Positions 1 through 11,206 of a stretch of DNA of 64,000 bases are shown piece by piece. Source of the DNA: Paramarasmius palmivorus (taxonomy: Eukaryota; Basidiomycota; Agaricomycetes; Agaricales; Marasmiaceae); contig JAYKXP010000052.1 of NCBI GenBank assembly GCA_037176845.1, positions 248,001 through 312,000 of the forward strand. The letters run 5' to 3'. The notes under the pieces are model-generated. The model was not told where the DNA came from. It made no database searches and was given only the letters and a program-made list of their open reading frames with translations. How positions within the stretch are numbered: the first letter of the stretch is position 1; each line of letters opens with the position of its first letter. Position numbers and translations under genes: made by a program.

Positions 1-1037
1 CAACAAGGAATTGTATTTGCAGGTATGACTTTTGTTTTGTTTGGACCATGCCTGGCAGACTGAGAGCTTTTCTTTCTAGATGGTTAAGGACTGGATTTTG
101 TGGCAGCAGAATGTTGCGAGGAAGTCTGAGGGAGGAACGACTGCTGCTCTCTTCAAGGTGGAGTTGGAGAAAAAGAAGAAACAGATCAAACCACAGTTCA
201 ACCATTTCGTTATGAAGCATCCGGAATATCGAGATGCTGTGGTCGGCCGTTCATCTGAGACCGGTAGACTTGACTGTTTACCTTCAAGAGCACAGGCAGT
301 CAAGGATCTGTTGGAGGAACTGCTGGCTGAGGATGTTGACTCTTTGAAAGGAGAGTACAATGAGTTTTTGGAGGCCTTGGATGAAGGTGATAATGAGGAC
401 AAGGGAGAAATCCCTGCCGACATTTCAGCACAACAGGGGTAAGATTATATCCTCCAGATTTTTGTGTTCATTGCTGACATTCCTCAAAATAATAGTCAAC
501 ATAAAAACTTCGGAAGCATGGCTCAAGACATACTGAATATCTGGCGAAAGTTGACTGGTTTGAATTTGGTCTTGCTAGCAGGGGAATGTATCGACGGTGA
601 TGCAGATTACGACTCTTGCGTGTAAGTGGTCTTGAGTTTGGAATGCAGATCTTGACTGATTGTTGTGTGACAGCATATTTTCAAAGCTGGATGGCTGCCC
701 TGACATGGATGCTGGGGCCGGTGTCGACTTCAATCGCTTTTCCAACATGTTCCTCCATTGGCTGAAAGATATCTATACGAAGACACATCCAGACGCGAAA
801 AAGCCAGACCGTGAAGCCTCTAATGCCCCTTCCTTATCCTCCACTACAACGCCTACGTCAACCCCTGCACTTAGCCACAGACCCATGACCTCAATCAACA
901 AATCAAATGCAGCCCCGGAGAAGAGTGCATCATGCCAAGTGCCTGCTCCTCTGGGCAACCAGAGTAAACAAAGGTCTAGAACGACCAAGAAGGCCGTGAG
1001 AAGGGATAATTGGACCTCCAGTGAGGATACCTCAGAG
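1..1037 (+). pseudogene. 5' part of a repetitive-family host gene, split by a transposon
   Basis: Unrecognised function. The gene enters from the left edge: exon 1-22, intron 23-79, exon 80-438, intron, exon 496-621, intron, exon 674-1037; all introns are GT-AG. The protein is Lys/Glu-rich, then carries a block reading QHKNFGSMAQDILNIWRKLT, then a Ser/Thr/Pro-rich linker ending in an acidic SSEDTSE. From memory, proteins of this general look are repetitive in mushroom genomes and may derive from transposons; that is inference. The frame stops at 1040 only because a hAT element begins at 1038. The codon at 1035-1037 is in frame with 5731, where the gene resumes. Splitting by a 4.7-kb insertion probably inactivates it unless the element is spliced out. 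Confidence 0.65.
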
Positions 1038-1277
1038 TAGGGCTGAGTCAAAAATTCCTCTCAAATATTTTACCTGGTAATTTACCGCAGCCGCCAAAAG
1101 CCCCAGTATTTTTACGGGTAATTTACAGTAAATTACATGTCGTAATACACGTGATAGCTAAAATTGGCAGGGACAGCTGTCCCCGCCGTACTTTTTCAGT
1201 GCGAGTGCGAGTGGGATGAGCAAGACATAGAACTGAATTAGCAAATACTCTAATGTAGGTTAACATGAGGAATTAGT

Positions 1278-4200
1278 CTACCATTGTAAATTAGCCATAG
1301 CTTTAGCATAATCAGTATCTGGGACACCGTAAAGATTACTTGCTTGCGAGCTCAAGGCTGCGGACGGAATGTTGGATCCTGCCATCTCGGTCAACTGGAC
1401 AAGCTCTGCGTCAGACAGGAGCGACGCTATTTCGAACGCGTCAACGTTGATGAATCGGGATGCTGAGAGAATGGGCCGCGTCGGAGGGGATATGATGTCG
1501 TCTTCATCTTCATCAAGCCAGCCGTCGTCGTTGTTGTCATTTTCATCCTCAGCTTGTTTTCGAGCCTCTTCTTTTTGCATGTGCCAAAAGTGTTTATACT
1601 TCTCCGCTTTAGCGTCTGGTTTTGAACGAGATTCCTAACAACCAGACAAGAAAATGGTTCACATGAAGACAGGACATTAGGACCGGCGAGATGCACCATG
1701 ATTTCCTGAGTTCTGTAGTATTGGTTGACCATAGCCTTGGAACTCATGGCACCAACACTGAGTTTAGAGGCGAGGGGGCCTGTCATCTGAGTGAAAACAG
1801 AGGCTGTGTGCTCTTCTGCCATCGAATTGACCCGAATTGAGAACAGCTTGATGGCGAGATACTAGAAGAGAGATAAGTTCCGTGCTTTGCGTAATAGAAG
1901 CGAGATTACTTACAGGAAGAATCTGAGAGTCCTCCGGTAGTGCGCACTCCCTTGCTGTTTTATCCCACCATGCAATGAGGTTACGTGTTGAAGGATCCTT
2001 CTTGAGTGAATCAAAGGAGGCATCAAAGGGGTATCGGCGACGGCTATACGCCAAGAACTCCTTCTGCAGTTGCTGTACAAACGAAGTCGCCTGCCCTTTC
2101 CATTTGACAAACACTGGTTGTCTGCCATGTTCGACTTCATCTGTTCCTATGGCTTGCAAATAGTTGAATACTGAGAGGAATAGGCGAGGTAGGCAAACAC
2201 CAGCAGATGAAATCTTCTGGATTGTACTTTGATCTAGAGGCCGGGAGGGGTCAATGTTGTTGTCGATGAAGAGCTCGGATGAAAGGTATGCTAGAGGTGC
2301 TGTACCAAGGATCAGATAATCTGTTATAGACAATATCATCGAGTAACACACCTGGATTCAGATATGTGGCTGCCAGGTAGATCATGCTATACAATCTCCC
2401 ACCTGGTTGAAACAGTTGGTTGTGTCGGTGGTTGAGAATGGTTCGAATGGCATCTTGAATGTCACATGGAAAATCACCTGGCCTCGAGGACAGTGTCTTC
2501 TCAATATCAAAAATCACTGCATGCCACCAGATAAGAACGTCGGCCAGGTTACAATCATTGGCCTCAAGACATGTCAAAGCCTTTGCTATTGGAGAACCTG
2601 TACGAGCTGTCCAAGCTCAAATTCAAAGGTGAGACCTTGTCGACTTTGAGGAGTTTGGTAGTAATCATCTAGGTCCTGCCAGCAACCAAAAGTCAACAGC
2701 AAGAAGACAGGAATTTGAAGAGCAACGTACGAAGTCAACTGTACCCTGTTGTACAACAAGTTTGATAGCTGGAACCAGACGTAGAACCGACTTGGCAGAT
2801 CTTGTTACTGAGACGAATCTTGTGTTTCCGATAGCCTCCAGGTCAGCACCGCACTGGAGCTTTGTATGTGCATTTTGAAGTGCAGTTCGTGCAATATGTG
2901 AAGGAGCACGAAAAAGCTTGAGGGTTCCTCGTATGACTTTGATCACCTATAATCACCACCCGGCTGTTTAGCATGCAACAAGATTAGAACGTGCTGACCA
3001 CCCACCTGTGCAAAGTAAAGAAAGCTTGACGAGATCTTTTGACATGTTGTCCAAATGGTGACATATGTCGGCAACAGGGAGGATGGTCGGAAACTCGTCA
3101 TGGATTAGATTTCGTGCTGACAGAGTGTTTCCAGTACTGTCACTGACAGTAGCACAGAAACAATGAGGTCCAATGTTGACAAGCCACTGTGAACATGCTT
3201 GAGCAATGGTGCGAAAAAAGTGTCATAATTGCGATGATGAAACGTACCATTCTCACCAGGTTCTTTATCCAAACCCCTTCATGCCTTTCATCAGTTGCAT
3301 GCCTTGTTTCCATAAGAAACACCCGTCTGTCTTGTACAGATATGTGGACTGTGTAATGTGACTCTCAATTCTTCGTACCTCCGTCAAAAGAAATCATCAA
3401 GTTCCACTCCCCTTTCAATAACGCCAGCTGCTTCTTCAAGACTACCTGGGCCTCTGAAACCATCATTTCCTCCTCAATTCTTCGTCTTGTAGGCAAAGGA
3501 TAGTCGGGTATAGCAATCTCAAAGATACGTTGCCAGCGTGGCATGCCAGCAATTGAAGTGGGGATAGTTGAGAAGAATAGGATGAGGGCAAGGTCCAGCT
3601 CAGCGTGTGTCTCTGTTTCTTTCTGCTTCTTCCCCTTCTTCAAATAACTCTCCATGATTCTAGGCCTCTTAGAGACGCTGCCCTCTTCCAGCTTGACTTT
3701 CATCTCCTTCTCTTCAGCCTTCCTGTCCTCTCCCTTAGCCTCGTCAAGCTTCGCAGATGGAGCTTTTGCCGCAGCGTCATCCTGAGCTGCTGCAAAAAGC
3801 TCCGACGAAAACAAGCGGAGGTGTTTACATTCCACAGCATGACGAACAATGTGATCCCGAAACCTATTAACCCAGTTTGCCTTGCAATGAGGTACGACAC
3901 ACTTGTATCTTGTTATTTCTGGGCCGTCACTAACAAGGTAACAAGGTCAGCTCAGCTTGAGCAAGATCTCCTTGCGGGGTGCTCCTCGAGCTTTGACAGG
4001 TTCTTCTGGCTTTTCGACCAACTCTCCTCCGAACAAATCCCAATTCTCATCCTCCACTGGTTCGAAATCAACATCAACCACCTCAGATGCCTTCCGTTTC
4101 TTCTTTGACTTGCTCTTGGGAGCAAAGAAACTGGATGGTCCAGGCAGTGCCTGTTTGGATGTTTCGGGTTTGGTGTCTGTTGTTGTGCTATGTTCTGGGA

Positions 4201-4309
4201 TTACGGCCTCTTCTGAAGCTGGCGGCGGCGAGTTGGCAGACGGTACTGGAGAGCTCTTGTCTTTGGGGGTCTTGAATGTTTGTAAGTGATAAGTATTGTG
4301 ATATGTCAA
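1278..4309 (-). CDS. hAT-family transposase (BED finger, RNase H-like core), multi-exon
   Basis: Minus-strand exons read in order: a basic linker with KSKSKKKRKASEVV; a BED-like finger (CVVPHCKANW, then HIVRHAVECKH); a helical segment ending in the first catalytic Asp (WNLMISFDGG); METRHATDERHEG; a second Asp region (CFCATVSDSTGNT) followed by DICHHLSN; LADVLIWWHAVIFDIEKTL; NLIAWWDKTARECALPEDSQ; and the dimerisation end VNSMAEEHTASVFTQMTG, which matches the usual ER.FS block with AEEHTAS. An acidic tail ends at a stop at 1278. The transposase would bind the element ends and cut and paste it. Several short introns are needed; exact splice sites were not all resolved. No obvious nonsense codon lies inside the recognised domains. 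Confidence 0.75.
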
Positions 4310-5420
4310 GAAATATACTCATGGAAAACAGTACTGATAGATCTCGGAAGGATCTGATGCGTTCCCCATCACTGTTGAAGCTATCATTGAAGAGTGGACA
4401 TTCTGCAGGCAGAAAGAAATGCCCAATCGCATTAATGGCATAGAGAGCACATGAGGAACCATTAGGTTGGGTACCACAAGGTAAGGTTTCAACTCCAAAG
4501 GTGTCGCCTGGGACCCACTTGCTGATCCACCAATGTACAGCTTCGGCGAGCTCTGAAGGTACCTCTCCATTCAGTGAATCCCCGTATAAAATATGCTTCT
4601 GGGCTGGGTCCACAACAATTGCAACCCAATGGTTCCCATGACCTCCCTTCTGAAGTTCAACACACGTGTCTGACCATCGAACATGTACAGGAAATGCAAT
4701 GCACCGTCCAGATTGCAGAAGCTCCCCAGCAGCATCCAAGGCCCGGCTATTCCTTGGCTTTGTTTCTCTCTCCCGGAATGCAGTGCCGAGAACGTTTGAC
4801 CAATAGCCGTCCAATATTCCTGTGGTATGTTCTGCTGACATCCAACTCTTCAGAAGCTCTAAGAGCTGATTTATCTGAACCATTCCTAGCCATCCATCAT
4901 GCAGAAATTTCGCCAAGTCTTGGCTACAACCCGTGTTGGGAGTATATGGCTGCCACCAGGGCACTGCGCTGAACCAGCCATATACATGTGGTAGGTGTCC
5001 TCGGTCAAGTAGCCACTGTTGCGCCTGCTTCCAGACACGTTGGCTCTCTCGCAAGCTATAGCAGAGTTTCCAGTATGAAATAGCCCAAAGTGGAAGCCGC
5101 AACGGTTTCCTCTCATCCATTACCAAAACCAGAAATGTGAATGAAAGGGCGCCTTTTGCTTCGGCGTCACTGGCGTTGTTATGGAGGGTGTCGAGAACAG
5201 TTAAGGAAGGCATGGGGTTTTTTTGGAGGGCCACAGTGGCATGGGCAGGTGCAGAAACCTGTGACATATAGGTCGAGAATAGATCATCGAGCGGCAGAGT
5301 ATATGTGTCATCGGTTGTTGGAAGTAGGACTGAGATGCACGCGTCGCGTGAGATAGGACATTTATTAGGTGAAGGGAGTAATGCCTGCAATATGTCGGGA
5401 GGGATGTCGAACCTTGACAT
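4188..5420 (-). CDS. Ulp1-like (C48) cysteine protease region of the hAT element
   Basis: The frame opens at 5420 and reaches 4188 (410 residues); the protease core ends near 4321. The core has the SUMO/ubiquitin-like protease order: His-Trp in GNHWVAIVVDP, Asp in ILYGDSLNG, then Gln and Cys in GTQPNGSSCALYAINAIGHF, matching a His-Asp-Gln-Cys active site. In family members this fold cleaves SUMO-like conjugates or precursors. Near 4321 a GT donor could splice to an acceptor at about 4274 and continue into a Pro/Ser/Lys-rich linker and the transposase, making one fused protein. However, a TGA after KEILLKLS (near 3947) would have to be skipped by a further intron that I could not place convincingly. 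Two separate genes remain possible. Confidence 0.75.
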   Translation of the reverse strand: MSRFDIPPDILQALLPSPNKCPISRDACISVLLPTTDDTYTLPLDDLFSTYMSQVSAPAHATVALQKNPMPSLTVLDTLHNNASDAEAKGALSFTFLVLVMDERKPLRLPLWAISYWKLCYSLRESQRVWKQAQQWLLDRGHLPHVYGWFSAVPWWQPYTPNTGCSQDLAKFLHDGWLGMVQINQLLELLKSWMSAEHTTGILDGYWSNVLGTAFRERETKPRNSRALDAAGELLQSGRCIAFPVHVRWSDTCVELQKGGHGNHWVAIVVDPAQKHILYGDSLNGEVPSELAEAVHWWISKWVPGDTFGVETLPCGTQPNGSSCALYAINAIGHFFLPAECPLFNDSFNSDGERIRSFRDLSVLFSMSIFLDISQYLSLTNIQDPQRQELSSTVCQLAAASFRRGRNPRT

Positions 5421-5730
5421 GAGAGAAGAATAGTGTTGAGTAAGCTCAGGGTGGTACCGGAGCTAGCAACAATTTTTCTTTGGGGAGCGTCATGTCCAAA
5501 TACGATCCAAATTCTAGGCTATCAGAATGATAAAAGTTTAAAACTCAGCGGCCAGGAACAGTCTGGTAGCTGGGACGCGCTCTCACATATGACACACGTG
5601 ATGGGGTAAATTACTATCCGCTACCATCCACATCTAGACCCCCGTAAATTACAATAAATTACAGTAAATAACCGGTAAAAAACGTTTTCAGTAAAAAATT
5701 CCTAATTTTTGACTTGTCCCTACCTCAGAG

Positions 5731-7194
5731 CCGTCTGAGCTGAGCGACATAGGTTCTGACTCAGAGGACGGGGAGGAGAATCAACTCCCTGGGAAGCCTA
5801 CTCTGAAGCCTCATACACCAGTAAACAGCAAAGGTCTCTGGGAGAAGAACGAAGATGGTTGCTAATCCCAATGTGTGATCTCACACGGGAACAGCAGGCT
5901 GCTTTCACTCGAGAGTGCGCGATGGCGATAGGGTTGACGAAGGCTTTGGAGGATTTGCATCAAGACATGAGCAAGGGTAGTAAGGGGAAGAAACCAGCAG
6001 GTTCCAAGTATAAGGGTACAAAACCGACTCGGAAATCGAGCTGTATTCAGGTGGTGAGTGTTTGAATTGGTTCCAGTGGGATATCACTCATGAAGGTGTA
6101 GGCATCCAAGACCCCCGACCTAGCGGATGGGAACATTGCAGACAACAAGGGGACGCCAGCAGACAATGACCAGGGTAATCAAGGGGAAGAACCAGATGCC
6201 ATTGAGATGAATGATGGAGTAAAAGAAAACACCGGAGATGAGAGGAATGAACCCAAGGAGCGTGTCATTCACTGTGTCAATAACCTGGAGCAGCTGCTGG
6301 CATGGGCTAAGGCGGTGGTCATGGGTTACGCTCAGCTGGATACACCGATGATGGAGACGTGGGCTCAATTCAACATCCAAGGCTGTTCCACAGTGTTCTT
6401 GAAGGGCTATGCGGAATGGCTCTTGGGACCGGAAACTGGACGTCGTCCTGAATTGTGGTGTGTGACAGTTTACAAGTGGATTGAGGTAGAGGAGGAATGG
6501 AACTTGAGAGGTGTCAGTAGCCAGGTAATTGTGATTCGTTGTCGTAATCGGCAGTGAATACATACGAATATGAGTACAGGGTCCACAGATCAAGATGCTC
6601 AAGCACAAGCAACCACATGGCTTTTTACAGTGGTTCAAGTATGGCCGCTTGAGATGGGAGGCGCTTGTACCATCCGAGGTCTGCGCCGATACACTGGGAT
6701 ACGAGTGGTGGCACTGGTGGTCTAAGGTGGTGAATCCACGATGGAGGCCAAAGTCTGAGGATATGGTGATGCCTGGAGGTCGAGGTAGTTGGGAGGCGGT
6801 ACGTATTCCCGGCAAGGATGGTTTCATCCTAGTCCTAGTCGCTCTTTGGTGGTGGTGTGACTTGTTGGATCACCCTGAGCAGGATCTTTTATGGGTTTCT
6901 TCAGTCAAGGCAGTATACTGGACACTCAACGAGTTATTGAAAGATGCACGGTGAGACTTTCTGTTGATTCTAGTGATGTTCCACATTAATTGTTCCCCAG
7001 GGCCAACCTAAGAGGAAATGAACCAGAAGCTGACCAGGAAGAGGACGAGAATGAGCTGGACGGTGATTCCATCAATGAAAAATCTGGGGAAAAGAGGAAA
7101 CGGTATGCAGCACTTAGTCCTTAGGTGTTTCTAGGGCACTAACTGAATTAATAGTAATGGTAGCAGTGGAAGGGATAAGAAACAGTGTCATTGA
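5731..7194 (+). pseudogene. 3' part of the host gene interrupted by the hAT element
   Basis: Directly after the right target duplication the frame of the upstream exon resumes with PSELSDIGSDSEDGEENQLP. A GT donor at 5821 (after HTP) and an acceptor before QAAFTRECAMAIG give the next exon. Another intron follows CIQV and resumes at ASKTPDLADGNIADNKG. Later exons carry LLAWAKAVVMGYAQLDTPMM, then WFKYGRLRWEALVPSEVC and WWHWWSKVVNPRW. The last exon is basic (NGSSGRDKKQCH) and stops at 7194. The C-terminal half is Trp-rich and globular in character. No catalytic motif is recognised. Continuous splicing across the element position shows the two halves were one gene. Confidence 0.65.
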
Positions 7195-7389
7195 GGGGGT
7201 GTATCACCGGCATTATTAATGTGGTAGATACATTGTAAATCTATTACCAAGTATGTTCTGCTTGCTAAGTTACTGTGACACTGGGCGTGACATCAGACAT
7301 AGGGATGTTTTTATTATTTTTATTTCCTGCTTTCACTTAGTTTCCCAATTGGGAAACAGCTGCCAGGCAAATAGAGCCAGCCAAAGTGA

Positions 7390-8154
7390 GTGGTAAGGGA
7401 CCCTGGGACTGACCCATATACTTTGCAATGTGATGCTGGGTCATCACCCAGTTACTTTGTAAAGCATCAGCTGGTACGGGTGTTGTGCACATCAGACTGC
7501 ATTGAATGCAGTAAAGGATTACCAGAGGGTTACCAATATCTCAGGTTAGGCACATATTGTCACCCTGGATATTACGAGTTGGTCACAGACGAGGAAACAA
7601 TCATACGATCTCTACATGAATATAATCTCAGAGATCATCCCGTCTTATTTAAAGATCAAGAAATGCCATTATATAATATTTCATCAACAATGATTCCATT
7701 GAAGGAACACAAATTTATTTTTTGTGAGACTTGCATCTCAAACCATGAGCTGCAGTATTGGGCATTTGATCATCCAACTTGCAAACCTCTATTACCTTTT
7801 GCATTCTCAATAGATTGGGATGGAAAATATCTTATAAACCCAAAGTGTCATGATATTATACACACAGAATGCATGATGGGTAAAAAGACTATTCTGTCAC
7901 CGAATCTATCAGCACCATCAACTCCACCACAGTCAAATGACGAGTCTGAGGTTAAACCAAGTGGCGCCCCTCCATTACCTGCCACATCATCTGACTTATT
8001 GTCACCAAAGACTGGTGTGACGATCTATGTACAAGCCGCTCAGAAAGGAAAAGGGAAACAACAACCAGCCAAATATGTTGGCAAATACGAGCATTTTGAT
8101 CAAGTCATCAATGACTTGAGAATAGGATCAAGTAATGGATCTACTAAATGTTGA
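7390..8154 (+). CDS. Unrecognised Cys-rich ORF at the head of the copia element
   Basis: 254 residues with several CxxC pairs in the first half (CTSDCIECSKG and later FCETCISNH) and a low-complexity Ser/Pro stretch near residues 175-205. It ends at a TGA, and the same frame continues openly after that stop (AVLNDIFQNTPSGQYLDDGD), so the stop may be a mutation. It does not look like a copia gag, but lies in the right place and orientation to be the N-terminal part. Composition is AT-rich like the rest of the element. Function is unknown. Confidence 0.45.
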   Translation: MVRDPGTDPYTLQCDAGSSPSYFVKHQLVRVLCTSDCIECSKGLPEGYQYLRLGTYCHPGYYELVTDEETIIRSLHEYNLRDHPVLFKDQEMPLYNISSTMIPLKEHKFIFCETCISNHELQYWAFDHPTCKPLLPFAFSIDWDGKYLINPKCHDIIHTECMMGKKTILSPNLSAPSTPPQSNDESEVKPSGAPPLPATSSDLLSPKTGVTIYVQAAQKGKGKQQPAKYVGKYEHFDQVINDLRIGSSNGSTKC

Positions 8155-9019
8155 GCTGTACTCAATGACATTTTCCAAAACACACCATCAGGACAATATC
8201 TTGATGATGGAGATGTTGAACTAATCGACAAATTCATGCTTGGATTTAACAATTACCCATGTCTCAAATTGGTGGGAAAGAATCCTCAATCCCCAAAATA
8301 CAAAGGATTCTACCACCTCATCATCTATTGCACATCAGGTGAAAGGCAGAGCACCTATCGTTAATAAACCACAGGAGAAAGATAAAAAGAAAAACATCTG
8401 TGCATTCCATTCAGAAGGACACTCAGATGGTGAATTGTGCTCCCAAGAAGAAAGGGACCCAACTTGCATTACCACCTGTGTTAATGAATCACTACGAGAC
8501 AAATCTCTATTCCAACAAACAACTACATTAGTACCAACGGCAAAGGAATTCAAGCCAAGGCTTGATTCATCTTTCATCTATTGGTAAGAAACCACTAACA
8601 TCATCTCTAGAACCGAAGCCAGTTATTATTCAGTCACAAATACCAAGACTGAGTAATCCAGTTAAATCAGTCATTTCCAATTCTGGAATGATTCAAAGTG
8701 TCACAGTCCATCATAAGGACCAACAACCAATTTTTTCCAAACTGGAATCTTCAGATTCTAAATCAGCATACCCACATGCTATTACTGGATTTGATGATAG
8801 ACCACATCCATCAAGTGACAATACTGCAAAAGAAATGCTTCATCAACAACAAGAACAAGATCACAATACGTGAAACTTGTCTTACACCAGGAGAGGAAGA
8901 GGTAGAGAACAGAGAATCACCTCCAAATCTCTTAGAAGGCCTTGACCTGGACCTAGTTGGTCTCCATCTCCAGGTGATTTTGATCTTGATGCTGGATGGG
9001 ATAATATCACTTGTAATTG

Positions 9020-9468
9020 TAGTAATAAAAATACAGATGATTGGATACTTGATAGTGGTGCGACAGACCATATAAGTCCTTTTGAAAGCAATTTTATTGA
9101 GCTTCATGACATTCAACCTAAAACAATAGGTGGAGTCACAGGACATGGTACACTCAATAAGGCTGGTACTGTCCTAAAAAGACATACCAATTCAGAAAAT
9201 GATACACATGAAATAAAGTTATATCTGGTGTATTATAACCCAAAACAAGCACATCAACTATTTGCTGGTGAAAAGTTAATAAAACAAGGATATGATATCC
9301 GAATGTCTTCACCAGATTCTATAGTTAGTTATAAAAGTGGAAAAACCTTCCTTTCATTAAAAATGAAGGAAAATATGCCATTCATTTGGCTAAGTACTGT
9401 AATTGCAAAACAATCAAAGGGAATATCTGCTTTTAACACTAATATCATTAACCCAGTTATCATACATA
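9020..9468 (+). pseudogene. Copia polyprotein: aspartic protease region up to the MITE
   Basis: The frame reads DDWILDSGATDHIS; the DSG active site is encoded at 9051-9059, the signature of copia-type retropepsins that process the polyprotein. The frame runs on through VSYKSGKTFLSL towards the integrase finger until a MITE interrupts it at 9469. Upstream (8390-8440) a CxxH...H...C pattern (CAFHSEGHSDGELC) may be a zinc knuckle, in a frame that does not join cleanly. Confidence 0.75.
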
Positions 9469-9841
9469 CAGTCATGTACTGCCCAACGGGATAAAATCAC
9501 CCAATGGGACAAACTATTTCACGCCTCTACTACACCTGGGAACCTCACACAAAAATTACCCTATATATATCTGAATGCAATCAATGTTTCTATAATACAT
9601 TTGGGATTAAATACGTGATGGAGACAACTGTAGAAATGCAAAAGAAGGTAGCGTGGTTTTGTCCCGTTCACATTGATTCTGCAACATCAATGAGAAAAAC
9701 CATTCTCACATTCAAAACATTGTTCTGAGCACTATAATATACTCAAAGCATGTATATAAAACACCTGAGTGAGATTTAGGACAAAAAACGGGCATGGTGA
9801 TACTCATGTGTGATTTTATCCCATTGGGTGGTACATGACTG
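9469..9841. mobile_element. 373-bp Tc1/mariner-type MITE nested in the copia element
   Basis: Terminal inverted repeats start CAGTCATGTAC at both ends and extend, with a few mismatches, through CCCAAYGGGATAAAATCAC (about 31 bp). The element is flanked by TA on each side (9467-9468 and 9842-9843), the target duplication of the Tc1/mariner superfamily. It has no transposase ORF and so is non-autonomous. Removing it plus one TA (375 bp, a multiple of three) rejoins the copia frame exactly, from VIIH into NQHGHASHQALSK, the integrase zinc-binding region. Confidence 0.88.
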
Positions 9842-9843
9842 TA

Positions 9844-10648
9844 ACCAACATGGACATGCTTCTCATCAAGCATTATCCAAATGTCAAACTGCATGTAAAG
9901 GTTTTTCGACGAAATATGTGCAATCGTTGACTGTTAAGATCTGCCAAGGATGTACCTATGGGGGTACAACCAAGGCGACTTATCAATTATCCACGAAAAG
10001 GTCTAAAGAAAAATTGCAGTTATTACATATGGACTTAATCAAATTTCCTATACATTCTGGTCATTTAATCAAAAGACTAAAACAGAACTTGAAACGCTCG
10101 ATAACTTTAAATTCCTACATAAACTTGTTGAACGAGAAACAGGAAAGAAGTTACTCACTATCCGTACAGATCACAGTGGTGAATTCTTTGGAGCAGTGTT
10201 CCATAACTATTTAAAAGAGCATGGAATTCAATCAGAAAATTCTGCACCACATGAACATGAACAAGCAGGTAGAATTGAGCGATTTAATCGCACAATACGA
10301 GAAAAAGCAGAGAAACTTCAGTTTCAAGCTTGTCTACCTGAATCATGGTGGCAATTCACTATGGATACTGCAGTACACTTGTACAATTGTACTCCAATAA
10401 AGTGATTAAAGTGGATAACACCCCTTGAAGCATATCAAGGGAAGAAACCTGACATATCATATTTCCGAACTTTTGGGTGTACTGCATACGTACACATACC
10501 ACGGGAGATATGTAAAAATAAACTATCACTGAAAGCAGAACAAATGATCTTTTTAGGCTATGAGCCAGAATCAAAAGCTTACTGGTTCATGCAGGATGAT
10601 CAGAGGATCTTTATCGGATCAAATGCTAAATTTGATGAACTACATTTT
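9844..10648 (+). pseudogene. Copia integrase, broken by stops and a frameshift
   Basis: It begins with the HHCC-type finger (HGHASHQALSKCQTAC), then the catalytic core: LLHMDLIKFPIHSGH, and after a deletion/frameshift near 10070 RTDHSGEFFG (Asp at 10169) and the Glu-containing HEQAGRIERFNRTIREKAEK. It continues through WITPLEAYQGKKPD and YFRTFGCTAYVH, typical of the copia integrase C-terminal region. TGA stops lie at 10403 (after CTPIK) and 10649. The enzyme would insert the cDNA; this copy cannot. Confidence 0.82.
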
Positions 10649-11206
10649 TGATGTCCTCAAACTGGAAATAATGATAGAATTTTTATCGCCCCTTCAGCCG
10701 CATCAATTCTTTTAATAAATAACGACCAAAATTCAGGTAATGATCAACAACTTGAACAAGATCGGAATAGCAAGCAACCCGATCAACAAAGAGATCAAAC
10801 TCCCGCTCAAGAACCACAAACTCAAAGACCTGAGTTCCAGTAAGGTTCCAGCAATAATCCCATTATTCAGAATCATTCTTTCACTAGTCAACGAGCTGAA
10901 ACATCTTCCCCACAAAGAACTTTCAATCCTCCTCCAATCCCATCATTACAACAATCACATAGACAACATAACATGCCGAAACAGCCTGGTGATGCAATGG
11001 AAGGAAAAACAATCAAAGAAAGGTTAGCCCATTGCACCTATGCAGGTTTAGGACATCATGGAGTTAAGGGCAAAAATAAACGTCCTTATAAGGATATTAC
11101 TCAGGATGGTAATAATACTAGGTCAAATAAGGGTAAAGATAAAGCATCTTCAGATAATACTCCTGAAGAACACCCTTAAAACCATCCTTGGGAAGATGAT
11201 ACACAG

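Larger units (their letters stand above)
1038..5722 (-). mobile_element. Complete hAT-superfamily DNA transposon carrying a Ulp1-like protease region
   Basis: Terminal inverted repeats TAGGGCTGAGTCAAAAATT (1038 on) and, read from the right end inward, TAGGGACAAGTCAAAAATT (ending 5722) differ at 3 positions. They are flanked by a perfect 8-bp duplication CCTCAGAG (1030-1037 and 5723-5730), the hAT signature. Both ends hold AT-rich subterminal motifs with GGTAATTTAC / GTAAATTAC repeats. Length is 4685 bp. The inside is coded on the minus strand: Ulp1-like protease, then BED finger and hAT transposase. It sits inside an exon of the flanking plus-strand gene; deleting it and one duplicate restores that frame. 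Near-identical ends and few clear defects suggest a fairly young copy. Confidence 0.93.

Noticed and set aside
1038..5722. Classification as a KDZ (Zisupton/Dileera-type) element because of the Ulp1 domain
   Set aside because: The transposase shows a BED finger and the hAT dimerisation block, and the ends are hAT-like, so hAT was preferred; 8-bp duplication alone would not separate the two.
6120..6827. Minus-strand frame of 235 codons
   Set aside because: Antisense to the spliced host gene, whose plus-strand exons join cleanly with GT-AG introns.
7190..7400. Search for a copia 5' LTR
   Set aside because: No TGTTGAACAC or other match to 12870-13293 was found, so only a 3' LTR is annotated.
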